Positions 31,101 to 39,400 of a stretch of DNA of 64,000 nucleotides are shown here, in pieces (position 1 is the stretch's first letter; the number at the start of each line of letters is the position of its first letter). Origin of the DNA: Methylobacterium sp. J-048 (GTDB lineage Bacteria; Pseudomonadota; Alphaproteobacteria; Rhizobiales; Beijerinckiaceae); the NCBI RefSeq assembly GCF_022829515.1, contig NZ_JAKSYL010000157.1, positions 1 to 64,000 on the forward strand. The letters are read 5' to 3'. The notes beneath the pieces were generated by a model that saw only the letters and a list, made by a program, of their open reading frames with translations, made no database searches and was not told where the DNA came from. Made by a program: the position numbers and the translations under genes.

Positions 31101-33004
31101 TCCAGACCGACCCGATCACCGTGGTCGGCGTCGGCGACATGTCGGGCGACGTGTTCGGCAACGGCATGCTGCTGTCGGAGAGCCTCCGGCTGGTCGCGGC
31201 CTTCGACCATCGCGACATCTTCCTCGACCCGAAACCCGATGCGGCGAAGAGCTTTGCCGAGCGCAAGCGCCTGTTCGACCTCGGCCGCTCCTCCTGGGCG
31301 GATTACGACCGCGCGCTGATCTCCGAGGGCGGCGGGGTGTTCTCGCGCAGCCTCAAGACCATTCCGCTGTCGCAAGCCGTCCGGGCCGCCCTCGGCTTCG
31401 ACCGGGACGAGGCGACGCCGACCGAGCTGATGCAGGCGATCCTGAAGGCCCCGGCCGACCTGCTGTGGTTCGGCGGCATCGGCACCTATATCCGCGCCAC
31501 CACCGAGACCGACGAGGATGCGGGTGACCGGGCCAACGATGCGGTGCGCATCACCGGGCCGGAATTGCGGGTGAAGGCCGTCGGCGAGGGCGCCAATCTC
31601 GGCCTGACCCAGCGCGGCCGCATCGAGGCGGCTCGGGCCGGCATCCGGCTCAACACCGACGCGATCGACAATTCCGCCGGCGTGAACACCTCCGACGTCG
31701 AGGTGAACATCAAGATCGCGCTGATGACGCCAGAGCGCGACGGGCGGCTCGACTACGATGCGCGCAACCGGCTGCTCGCCACCATGACCGACGAGGTCGG
31801 GCGGCTGGTCCTGCGCAACAACGAGTTGCAGACGCTCGCCCTGTCCCTCGCCCAGCGCGGCGGCCTGGGCGAGACCGGCTTCGCCATGCGCACGATGCAG
31901 GCGCTGGAGGCCGAGGGGCGCCTCGACCGGGCGGTGGAATACCTGCCGGATGATGCGGCGATCACCGAGCGGACGCGCCGCGGCGAGGGCCTGACCCGGC
32001 CGGAATACGCGGTGCTGCTCGCCTACGCGAAGCTGTCGCTCTACGACGCGATCCTGGCGAGCGCAGTGCCGAACGATCCGTATTTCGATCGCGAATTGCA
32101 GCGCTACTTCCCCAAAGCCCTGCGCGAGCAGTTCCCGGACGCCGTGAAAGGCCACCGGCTGCGCCGGGAGATCATCTCCACGGCGCTGGCCAACATCATC
32201 GTCAACCGCGGCGGTCCGTCCCTGGTCACGCGCCTGATCGACGGGACCGGGGCGGATGCCGCGACCATCGCCAAGGCCTACGCGATCACCCGGGACGCGT
32301 TCGGGCTGATGGAGCTGAACCTCGCCATCGACGGCTTGGGCGGCGGCCTCTCCGGTCAGGACCAGCTCGGCCTCTACGCCGAGGTGCAGGGCCTGCTCGC
32401 CAACCGGATCGTCTGGTTCATCCGCAACCTCGACCTGACCGGCGGCCTCGCCCCGCTGGTGGCACGCTACCGCGACGGCGTCGCGGCCGTGGAGGCCGCG
32501 CTGCCGAAGGTGCTCGAGGCCGAGGCGCTTACCGCCATCGCCGACCGGGCGGCGGAGCTCGAAGGCCACGGCATGGGCCACGAACAGGCACGGCGGCTCG
32601 CCTCCCTGAACGCCCTGATCTCTGCGCCCGACATCGTGCGGGTGGCCGAAGCCAGCGGCCGACCGGTGGAGGAGGTGGCGGCGACCCATTTCGCCCTGGA
32701 ACACGCCTTCCGCCTGGACGAGCTCGCCGCCGCGGCCCGGACCGTGCCGGTGGCCGACACGTTCGACCGGGTCGCCCTGGAGCGGGCGGTCGCCGGCATC
32801 GCCGCCGCCCACCGCAAGCTCACCGCCGAGGTGGTGGCCGATCTCGGCGCCGGGCCCGAGGCCGTTGCGGCCTGGGCCAAGGCACGGGGTGCGCCGCTGA
32901 TCCGCATCCGCGATGCGGTGGACGCGATCAGTGCCTCAGGCCTGACGGTGTCCAAGGCAACGGTGGCGGCCAGCTTGCTTGGCGATCTGGTCCGGGCCGA
33001 CTGA
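28160..33004 (+). CDS. Large NAD-specific glutamate dehydrogenase (L-GDH, ~180 kDa class)
   Basis: This is a 1,614-residue enzyme that deaminates glutamate to 2-oxoglutarate with NAD+. Three regulatory ACT-like regions and long N-terminal extensions come first (e.g. [22 protein letters not shown]). The central catalytic part follows at ~800-1250, with [43 protein letters not shown], the glycine-rich [15 protein letters not shown] of the NAD fold and VVGVGD. A long helical C-terminus completes it. The length matches this class (about 1,580-1,620). The ATG at 28160 has AGAGG upstream; the frame is open further but without homology. It is a single transcription unit divergent from the MarR gene. 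Confidence 0.95.
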   Translation: [1614 protein letters not shown]

Positions 33005-33019
33005 CGTTGCGCCCGGCCG

Positions 33020-34195
33020 TCAGGCGCCGGGTGCGGAGGCGGAAAAGATCCGGCTGCCGCTGCGGCTGACGGCCGTGACCGTCAGGCCGAGGCCCAGGAT
33101 CGAGACGGCGGCGGCGATCAGCGGCAGCTGGCCGTAGCCGGCTCCCAGCGTGAGGGCCGTGCCGCCGATCCAGGCGCCGGTGGCGTTGCCGAGGTTGAAC
33201 GCGCCCTGGTTCAGCGTCGAGGCGAGGTTCGGGGCGTCGCTCGCGGCCTCGACCACCCAGATCTGCAGCGGCGAGACCAGCGCGAAGGCAAGGCCCGACC
33301 ACAGGACCAGCACGGCGACGGTCGGGATCGCGTGATGGGCGACCGCGGCCAGCATCAGCAGCACCGCGACGATGCCGATGAACCCGCCGATGATCGTCGC
33401 CATCAGGCCCCGGTCGGCGAAGTGGCCGCCCGCGAGGTTGCCCACCGTCAGGCCGATTCCCGCGGCGAAAAGCACACCGGTCACGCCCTGCGGCGAGAAC
33501 CCGGTGACGCCGGTGAGGAACGGCGTGATGTAGGTGAACACCGTGAAGAAGCTGACCGACGACAGGGTCGAGATCAGCATCGGCCGCAGCACCGGCCAGC
33601 GGCCGAGCGCCCGGAATTCTTTCACCAAGCCGCCGCGCGTGCCCGGTAGGCCGGCGGGCACGAACAGCTGGATCGCGAGACCGGCCAGGAGCCCGATCAC
33701 GACCACCGCCCAGAAGGTCGAACGCCACCCGGCCACTTGGCCCAGGGCGGTGCCGAGGGGAACGCCGAGCACGTTGGCGAGCGTCAGGCCGGCGAACATC
33801 AGCGAGACCGCCTGGGTCCGCTTCTCGCGCGGCACCAGATCGCGCGCCACCACGGCGCCGATGCCGAAGAACGCCCCGTGCGCGAAGGCGGTGACGATCC
33901 GGGCCGCCATCAGCAGGCCGTAGCTCGGCGCGAGGGCGCAGCCGACATTGCCGATGAGGAACACAGCCATCAGGGCGAGCAACGCGGTCTTGCGGGGAAG
34001 CCCGGCGGTGGCGATCGCCACGATCGGCGCGCCCACGACCACGCCCATGGCGTAGCCGGAAACCAGATAGCCGGCCTGCGGAATGGTGACGCCGAAGCCC
34101 TGCGCCACCTCCGGCAGCAAGCCCATGATGACGAATTCGGTGGTGCCGATTCCGAACGAGGCGACGGCAAGGGCGAGGATCGGCAGGGGCGGCAC
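33020..34195 (-). CDS. AraJ-type MFS transporter (DHA1 family)
   Basis: This is a 391-residue, 12-segment transporter. The start LPILALAVASFGIGTTEFVIMGLLPEVAQGFGVTIPQAGYL is diagnostic of the arabinose-efflux/AraJ and DHA1 group. The KTALLALMAVFLIGNVGCALAPSYGLLMAARIVTAFAHGAFFG segment and VGLPLG-type antiporter motif (LANVLGVPLGTALGQVAGWRSTFW) follow. GTG at 34195 is chosen because GGAGG lies 5 bases upstream and it gives the family N-terminus. A LacI regulator gene lies about 150 bases upstream on the same strand and could control it. Confidence 0.9.
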   Translation of the reverse strand: MPPLPILALAVASFGIGTTEFVIMGLLPEVAQGFGVTIPQAGYLVSGYAMGVVVGAPIVAIATAGLPRKTALLALMAVFLIGNVGCALAPSYGLLMAARIVTAFAHGAFFGIGAVVARDLVPREKRTQAVSLMFAGLTLANVLGVPLGTALGQVAGWRSTFWAVVVIGLLAGLAIQLFVPAGLPGTRGGLVKEFRALGRWPVLRPMLISTLSSVSFFTVFTYITPFLTGVTGFSPQGVTGVLFAAGIGLTVGNLAGGHFADRGLMATIIGGFIGIVAVLLMLAAVAHHAIPTVAVLVLWSGLAFALVSPLQIWVVEAASDAPNLASTLNQGAFNLGNATGAWIGGTALTLGAGYGQLPLIAAAVSILGLGLTVTAVSRSGSRIFSASAPGA

Positions 34196-34346
34196 GGCGG
34201 CCTCCTTCGAGCGGATAACGGGCGCCGCTTTGTGCGACGCAGCATGGCGCAAGGATGGGGCACATTCGGTTTTTGCATAGCGATGCAAACGCGATGCACC
34301 ATTGCGCCGTATGCAAACAGCCGAATTGCGGAAGGAATAGTTTGGG

Positions 34347-35354
34347 TCAGAACCGCGTGCTGCCGCGCTCGGTCAGGCGCGGCGGGATCAGCATCCGCTC
34401 GCCGATGCCGACATCCTCGGCGGACATACGGGCGATCATCGCCAGAGCTGCCTCGACCAGCGCCGGAACATCCTGATCGAAACTGGTCAGGTCGTAGCCG
34501 CCCCAGGACGCGGCGGGGGTATCGTCGTAACCGATCACCCGAACGTCTTCGGGAATGCGCCGTCCCGCGCGCCGCAGGGCGTCGATCGTGCCCAGCGCGC
34601 AGAGATCGTTGGCGCAGAAGATCCCATCGACCGGCCCCGCGGCGCAGAGCTGCGTCGTCGCCTCGGCCCCGCCATCATAGGTGTAGGCGCATCCGGCGAC
34701 GCGCGGCTCCGGCAGTCCCGATGCATGCAGGCCATCGCGAAAGCCGGTCAGGCGCTCGGCGCTGGCCGGGCTGTCGGCGGGCCCGGACACGAAGGCGGGA
34801 TGGCGCACGCCGCATGCGTGCAGAAGGGCGGCGGCCTGCCGGCCCCCGAGCGCGTTGTCGGAGCCGACCGAACCGACCCGCGCGGCCGTCACCGGCGTGT
34901 TGAACGAGACCACCGGGATCCGGGAGGCCGAGAGCGTCTCCGCGGCGTCCCGCGAGAGCACGGCCAGGGCGCTGACGATCGCGTCGACCCGGTACTGCGC
35001 GAGCCGCGCCGCGACGGCGTCGAGGGTGTAGTCGCTGTCGACCGGGACCAAGAGGATCTGGTTGCCGGCCTCCCGCAGGCGGGCCGCAAGGGTCTGGACG
35101 ACGCGCGCGTAGAACGCGTTTTCCAGGCCGCCGACCACCAGGGCCACGAGTCCGGACCGGTCGGTCAGCATGATCTTGGGGATCAGGCTCGGGCGGAAGC
35201 CGAGGGTTTCCGCCGCCGCCAAGACCTTGTCGCGCGTGCGCGCCGAGACGCTGGCGCCCGGTGTGAAGGTCCGGGACACCGCCGATTGCGAGACTCCGGC
35301 GAGGCGGGCGACCTCGATCGATGTCGGATAGCGCTTCGAGACCATGTTCGGCAT
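34347..35354 (-). CDS. LacI family transcriptional regulator
   Basis: This is a 335-residue regulator with a helix-turn-helix at residues ~8-30 (SIEVARLAGVSQSAVSRTFTPGASVSARTRDKV), hinge (LGFRPSLIPKIM) and a periplasmic-binding-protein-like sensor domain (VVGGLENAFYARVV, DAIVSALAVLSRD, VGSDNALGGRQAAALL, DGIFCANDLCALGTIDAL, VRVIGYDDTPAASW). It presumably binds a sugar-type effector. ATG at 35354 is used; a second ATG is three codons later and the frame is open to 35405. The downstream AraJ-type transporter is the nearest candidate target. Confidence 0.88.
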   Translation of the reverse strand: MPNMVSKRYPTSIEVARLAGVSQSAVSRTFTPGASVSARTRDKVLAAAETLGFRPSLIPKIMLTDRSGLVALVVGGLENAFYARVVQTLAARLREAGNQILLVPVDSDYTLDAVAARLAQYRVDAIVSALAVLSRDAAETLSASRIPVVSFNTPVTAARVGSVGSDNALGGRQAAALLHACGVRHPAFVSGPADSPASAERLTGFRDGLHASGLPEPRVAGCAYTYDGGAEATTQLCAAGPVDGIFCANDLCALGTIDALRRAGRRIPEDVRVIGYDDTPAASWGGYDLTSFDQDVPALVEAALAMIARMSAEDVGIGERMLIPPRLTERGSTRF

Positions 35355-35455
35355 GTATTGCGGCGGCGTCCGCTCGTCGGTTGAGCCATCCCGCCGCCGT
35401 GTCACGCTCGCGACTGGTCTCTGTCAAACGGGCCCAGTAAATTCGGCGCGCCGCT

Positions 35456-35962
35456 CTACTCGACCGGCGCCTTCTTGCGACCTCGCGTCTTCGGCGCAGA
35501 TGCTGCCGGTGCCTCCTCCTCCACGGCTGGCGTCGCCGCACCGCGAGACTTGCGGCGCTGCTGGCCGAGGCCGAGGGCACGGGCCAACTCCGACCGCTGG
35601 GCCGAATAGCTTGCCGCCGTCATCGGATAGTCCCGCGGCAGGCCCCATTTCTCGCGGTAGGCCTCCGGGCTGAGCCCGCGCAGGGTCAGGTGCCGGCGCA
35701 AGGTCTTGTACGGCTTACCGTCTTCAAAACTCATAAGATGATCGTGCGTAATCGATTTCCGGATCTGGGCCGGGCTCATCTTCTCAACCGCGGTCGTCGA
35801 TGACGCCCCCGAAGCCGAAAGGCTGTTCAGGGCCGCATGAATGCCGCCGATCAGACCCGGAAGTTCCGAGGGCGGTACCGAATTGTTGGACACATAGGCC
35901 GCGATGATATCGACCGCCAGCTCAATGTGTTCGGCCTGCTCAGCTTCAGCGCTATCGCTCAC
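35456..35962 (-). CDS. MucR/Ros family transcriptional regulator without canonical zinc cysteines
   Basis: This is a 168-residue MucR-type regulator. The N-terminal helical part is HIELAVDIIAAYVSNNSVPPSELPGLI; the DNA-binding region is DGKPYKTLRRHLTLRGLSPEAYREKWGLPRDYPMTAASYSAQRSELARALGLG. The expected CxxC of the Ros zinc finger is absent: the region reads HDHLMSFEDGK. This resembles metal-independent members of the family. A Lys/Arg-rich tail follows. GTG at 35962 is chosen, with AGAGG upstream. MucR proteins act as broad H-NS-like repressors of exopolysaccharide and symbiosis genes. It is divergent from the beta-barrel gene. Confidence 0.9.
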   Translation of the reverse strand: MSDSAEAEQAEHIELAVDIIAAYVSNNSVPPSELPGLIGGIHAALNSLSASGASSTTAVEKMSPAQIRKSITHDHLMSFEDGKPYKTLRRHLTLRGLSPEAYREKWGLPRDYPMTAASYSAQRSELARALGLGQQRRKSRGAATPAVEEEAPAASAPKTRGRKKAPVE

Positions 35963-36255
35963 GTTGAACCTCTGTCGTTGCAACTATCCAGATCGGTCAA
36001 TCCCGTAAGGACCGCATCGAATTCTGCTGGACGCTACCGGATCTGCGAGAAAAGCTCAATCGCTACTTTTACGCGACACCGAAATTTAAGAGCGACTGCG
36101 CCTCGCCTGGAAGAGCCGCGCAGATTCGGCGTTGACGGCGCATTAACCATGTCGGCGCTAGCTTGCATTAACCATACCGACGACCTCGGAGGCGGCGGCG
36201 TGATCTGTAGATCCCGGCTCTTGGGGCGCGGGGCGTAGGTGGAGGCCAAGATCAG
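35963..36255. other. Divergent promoter region between mucR-like and beta-barrel genes
   Basis: This is a 293-base intergenic stretch, richer in A/T than the flanking genes. Near 36140-36175 it carries two exact copies of GCATTAACCAT spaced 25 bases apart. A GGAGG ribosome site at 36241-36245 precedes the GTG at 36256. No gene was found. MucR and CtrA are both plausible regulators of this region, but neither is demonstrated. Confidence 0.6.
36140..36175 (+). promoter_or_regulatory. Direct repeat GCATTAACCAT x2 (CtrA-like half-sites)
   Basis: Copies at 36140-36150 and 36165-36175, 25 bases start to start, lie ~80-115 bases upstream of the beta-barrel gene. Each contains TTAACCAT, the CtrA half-site octamer. 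The 25-base spacing is not the TTAA-N7-TTAAC full site, so both factor and function are inferred. MucR, which prefers A/T-rich DNA, is an alternative. Confidence 0.4.
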
Positions 36256-38067
36256 GTGCGGATGTCGGGCGCTGATCGGCGGGGACGGCAGGAGATCAGG
36301 CTCGCCCTCGCGATCCTGACGCTCGTGCTCGCCGCATCGCCGTCCGAAGCGCAGCGCTTCGATGCGATCAGCCCGGTCACCGGCCAGCCCGACAATCCCG
36401 GTATCGGTCAGGATACGGCGCCGAACGGTCTCCCGGCGCTGCGGCGGCGCATCCCGGACGGGCTGTCGCGCGAGGACGGCCGTACCTCGTCGGGCGGCAA
36501 TTCAACCGGCGGCGAGCAGACCGGGGGTGACAGCCTCCGGTCGCCGCTTTCGCCGCCGATCCCGACGCAGAGCCAGACGGGCCTCTCCCAGCTCGGCACC
36601 CGCATCACCGGCAGCGGCCAACGTACCGGCGGTTCGACCACGGCACCGAACAACCGGACGCCGTCGGACCTGCTGCGCTCCCGCTCCGCGCCGCCCCGGC
36701 GCATCGGCTCCGCGACCCGCAGAGTCACCCAGGAGGTGACGCAGGTGCCGGCGCCGGCTTTGCGGCTGACGCCAGTGGTCCAGCAGGCCGTGGTCGGTGT
36801 GCCCGTGCAGCCGGTTCTGGCATCACGCCCTGTCCTGCCGCTCTTCGTGATCTCCCCCGCGCTCGGCCTGCTCACGCCGGGATTCATCCTCGGCCTCGAC
36901 CTTGCGCGCCCGATCCCGACCGATCCGGCCTACGCGCCGATCGGCTACCGGATCGGCACCTTCACGGTTCTGCCGAGCTTCGCGCAGAGCGTCGGCTACG
37001 ATTCGAACCCCGACCAGACCAGCCGCCAGCTCGCCAAGGGGTCGGTGGCCCTGCGCACCGAAGCCGCCGTCGACTTCCGCAGCGACTGGTCCTCCAGCTC
37101 GTTCCAGGGCTCGCTGCGCGGCTCCTACCTGGAGACCCCGCAGAACGAGGCCGCCAGCCGGCCGGCCGCGGACGGCACAGTCCGCCTGCGCATCGACGCC
37201 GACCGCGACCTGCACATCGACGCCGAGGGCCGCTTCCTGGTCGACACGCAGCGCACGTCCAGCCCGAACCTGCAGGCCGCCACGGCGACGAGCCGGCCGC
37301 TGCTCGCCGTCTACGGTGCCTCGCTCGGCGCCACGGAGACGTTCAATCGGCTGTCCGTGACCCTGCGCGGCTCGGTCGACCGCTCGGAATTCGACAACGC
37401 TCAGCTCTCGGACGGCACGATCATCAACCAGTCCGACCGCAACCTGAACCAGTACAGCCTGCAGCTGCGCACGGCCTACGAGGTCAGCCCGGATCTAAGC
37501 CCGTTCGTGGACCTGCTGGGCGATACCCGCGTCTACGACCTGCGCCGGGACACCAACGGCATCCGCCGCGATTCCGACGGCATCGCCCTGATGGTGGGGG
37601 CGAGCTTCGGGCTCGCGCGCTCGGTCACCGGCGAGATCTCGGCCGGCATCCAGCACCGGACCTATGTCGACCCGTCGTTGCGGTCGATCGATGCCCCGCT
37701 GGTCAACGCCGCCCTGGTCTGGTCCCTGAGCCCGCTCACGACGGTCCGGCTCACCGCGGCGACGGGGGTGACCGAGACCACGGTCCTCGGATCCAGCGGC
37801 ATCTTCACCGAGGTCGCCACCCTGGAAGTCCAGCACGACCTGCTGCGCAACCTGTCGATCGTGCTCGGCGGCTCGTTCCTGAAGAACGACTACCAGGGCA
37901 GCACCATCCGGGAGACCGGCTTCTCCGCGACCGCGCGGCTCGATTACCGCTTCACCCGGTGGCTGACCCTGCGCGGCACCTACATCTACCAGCAGATCGA
38001 CAGCACGGTGGCCGGATCCAGCTTCCGGGACAACACCTTCCTGCTCGGCCTGCGGGTCAATCCCTAG
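36256..38067 (+). CDS. Outer-membrane beta-barrel protein
   Basis: This is a 603-residue exported protein: a signal peptide (RLALAILTLVLAASPSEAQ), then ~200 residues rich in Ser/Thr/Pro/Gly of low complexity, and a C-terminal half with alternating short beta strands (RLRIDADRDLHIDAEGRFLVDT, FNRLSVTLRGSVDRSEF, NQYSLQLRTAYEVSPDLSPFVDL, LSIVLGGSFLKNDY, LTLRGTYIYQQIDS). It ends RDNTFLLGLRVNP, the usual beta-barrel tail. This matches the outer-membrane beta-barrel proteins often near exopolysaccharide genes. The GTG at 36256 is 10 bases after GGAGG. The ligand is unknown. Confidence 0.82.
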   Translation: MRMSGADRRGRQEIRLALAILTLVLAASPSEAQRFDAISPVTGQPDNPGIGQDTAPNGLPALRRRIPDGLSREDGRTSSGGNSTGGEQTGGDSLRSPLSPPIPTQSQTGLSQLGTRITGSGQRTGGSTTAPNNRTPSDLLRSRSAPPRRIGSATRRVTQEVTQVPAPALRLTPVVQQAVVGVPVQPVLASRPVLPLFVISPALGLLTPGFILGLDLARPIPTDPAYAPIGYRIGTFTVLPSFAQSVGYDSNPDQTSRQLAKGSVALRTEAAVDFRSDWSSSSFQGSLRGSYLETPQNEAASRPAADGTVRLRIDADRDLHIDAEGRFLVDTQRTSSPNLQAATATSRPLLAVYGASLGATETFNRLSVTLRGSVDRSEFDNAQLSDGTIINQSDRNLNQYSLQLRTAYEVSPDLSPFVDLLGDTRVYDLRRDTNGIRRDSDGIALMVGASFGLARSVTGEISAGIQHRTYVDPSLRSIDAPLVNAALVWSLSPLTTVRLTAATGVTETTVLGSSGIFTEVATLEVQHDLLRNLSIVLGGSFLKNDYQGSTIRETGFSATARLDYRFTRWLTLRGTYIYQQIDSTVAGSSFRDNTFLLGLRVNP

Positions 38068-38075
38068 AGCACGCT

Positions 38076-38780
38076 TCAGAAGCGTTCGACCCAGGGCCGC
38101 AGCTCCAGTTCCGACGTCCAGGCGCTGCGATCCTGCCGCAGCAGGTCGCGATAGGCGCGGGCGATGGCGTCCGGGTCGAGGTGGCTGTCCGGGGCGTCCG
38201 GCGGCTCGCCGCCTCGGGCCAGATTCCGGATGGCGCCGTCGATCACCACGTGGGCGACGTGGATGCCCTGCGGCTGCAATTCGCGGGCGAGGCTCTGGCC
38301 GAGACCCCGCAGGGCGAACTTCCCCATGGCGAAGGGCGCCGAGCCGGCGAATCCCTTCACGCTCGCCGAGGCGCCGGTGAGCAGGATCGCGCCGTGCCGG
38401 TGCGGCAGCATCCGGCGCGCCGCCGCCTGTGCCACCAGGAAGCCGCCATAGGCGGACACCATCAGGCTCTGCGCGACCGCCTGCGGATCGAGATCGACCA
38501 CAGGCCCGCGCAGCCGGCCGCTGGCGTTGTAGATCACCACGTCTGGCGAGCCGCCGAGCGCCGGCTCCAGGCGGGCGAACAGGGCCTCGACCTCATTCGG
38601 GTCGCTCGCGTCGCAGGCATGGACGGCGGCCCCGGTCTCGGCCGCGAGAGCGGAGAGCTTCTCGACGTTGCGGGCGGCCAGCCCGACCTTCAGGCCGTCC
38701 GCCGCCAGGAGCCGGGCGAGCGAGGCACTCAGGCCGGAGCCTGCGCCGACGATCAACGCGCGCGAATAGGTCGGTGTCAT
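38076..38780 (-). CDS. SDR-family oxidoreductase
   Basis: This is a 234-residue short-chain dehydrogenase-like protein. It has the N-terminal ALIVGAGSGLSASLARLLAADGLKVGLAARN nucleotide-binding segment, VIYNASGR in place of NNAG, and the GAILLTGASASVKGFAGSAPFAMGKFALRGLGQSLA region, where the usual YxxxK reads as FAMGK. The catalytic tyrosine therefore appears to be replaced by phenylalanine or is displaced, so activity is doubtful. ATG at 38780 is used; the frame is open to 38957 but overlaps tadA. It is convergent with the beta-barrel gene. Confidence 0.82.
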   Translation of the reverse strand: MTPTYSRALIVGAGSGLSASLARLLAADGLKVGLAARNVEKLSALAAETGAAVHACDASDPNEVEALFARLEPALGGSPDVVIYNASGRLRGPVVDLDPQAVAQSLMVSAYGGFLVAQAAARRMLPHRHGAILLTGASASVKGFAGSAPFAMGKFALRGLGQSLARELQPQGIHVAHVVIDGAIRNLARGGEPPDAPDSHLDPDAIARAYRDLLRQDRSAWTSELELRPWVERF

Positions 38781-38838
38781 GGGCGGACGCTCCGTTCGAT
38801 CCTGCGAGGATGCCCCGAAGCCGCGCGGGTTCAAGCCC

Positions 38839-39339
38839 TCAATCGCGCCGTTCTGCGAAGAATGCGCGAAGCAGTTCGGCCGCCTCGGTCTCGCGGAAGC
38901 CGCCATAGACCTCCGGCGCATGGTGGCAGGTCGGCTGGTTGAACACCCGCGGGCCATGCTCGACGCCGCCGCCCTTGGGATCGGGGGCGCCGAAATAGAG
39001 TCGCCGGATCCGGGCGAACGCGATCGCGCCGGCGCACATCGGGCAGGGTTCGAGGGTGACGTAGAGATCGCAACCGGTCAGCCGCTCGTCGCCGATGGCG
39101 GCGCAGGCGGCGCGGATCGCCAGGATCTCGGCATGGGCGGTCGGGTCGTGCAGCGCCCGCGGCCGGTTGTGGGCCACTGCCAGAACCGCGCCGTTCCGGA
39201 CCACGATCGCGCCGACCGGCACCTCGCCGGCTCGGGCCGCTGCCCGCGCGGCCGCGAAGGCGTGGTCGAACGGCCCGGAGGCGCTCGCGGTTTCTTGCTC
39301 CGCGTCTGGGATCGGATCGACCGCCACGGTGTTTATCAC
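38839..39339 (-). CDS. tadA: tRNA-specific adenosine deaminase (TadA)
   Basis: TadA converts A34 to inosine in tRNA-Arg(ACG). The 166-residue product has the cytidine-deaminase zinc motif: H69 and E71 in TAHAE, C99 and C102 in EPCPMC. FDHAFAAARAAARAGEVPVGAIVV and YFGAPDPKGGGVEHG complete the family signature. It carries about 25 extra N-terminal residues relative to E. coli; a start nearer FDHAF is possible. It is divergent from the CsbD gene. Confidence 0.93.
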   Translation of the reverse strand: MINTVAVDPIPDAEQETASASGPFDHAFAAARAAARAGEVPVGAIVVRNGAVLAVAHNRPRALHDPTAHAEILAIRAACAAIGDERLTGCDLYVTLEPCPMCAGAIAFARIRRLYFGAPDPKGGGVEHGPRVFNQPTCHHAPEVYGGFRETEAAELLRAFFAERRD

Positions 39340-39400
39340 CCCATCGCCGGGACAGGCACCGACCGGCGCCGGAACCCGATCCAGGTCAATGTTAATGCCT

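Noticed and set aside
29468-32812. 1,114-codon open frame on the - strand inside the GDH gene
   Set aside because: It is the antisense shadow of a GC-rich gene: no family pattern, His/Gly/Arg/Asp-biased composition, and the + strand GDH explains the region fully.
39371-39393. Second GGAAC box upstream of the CsbD gene as an additional EcfG site
   Set aside because: The spacing to GTT is three bases too short and CGTT is absent, so only the site at 39401 is kept.
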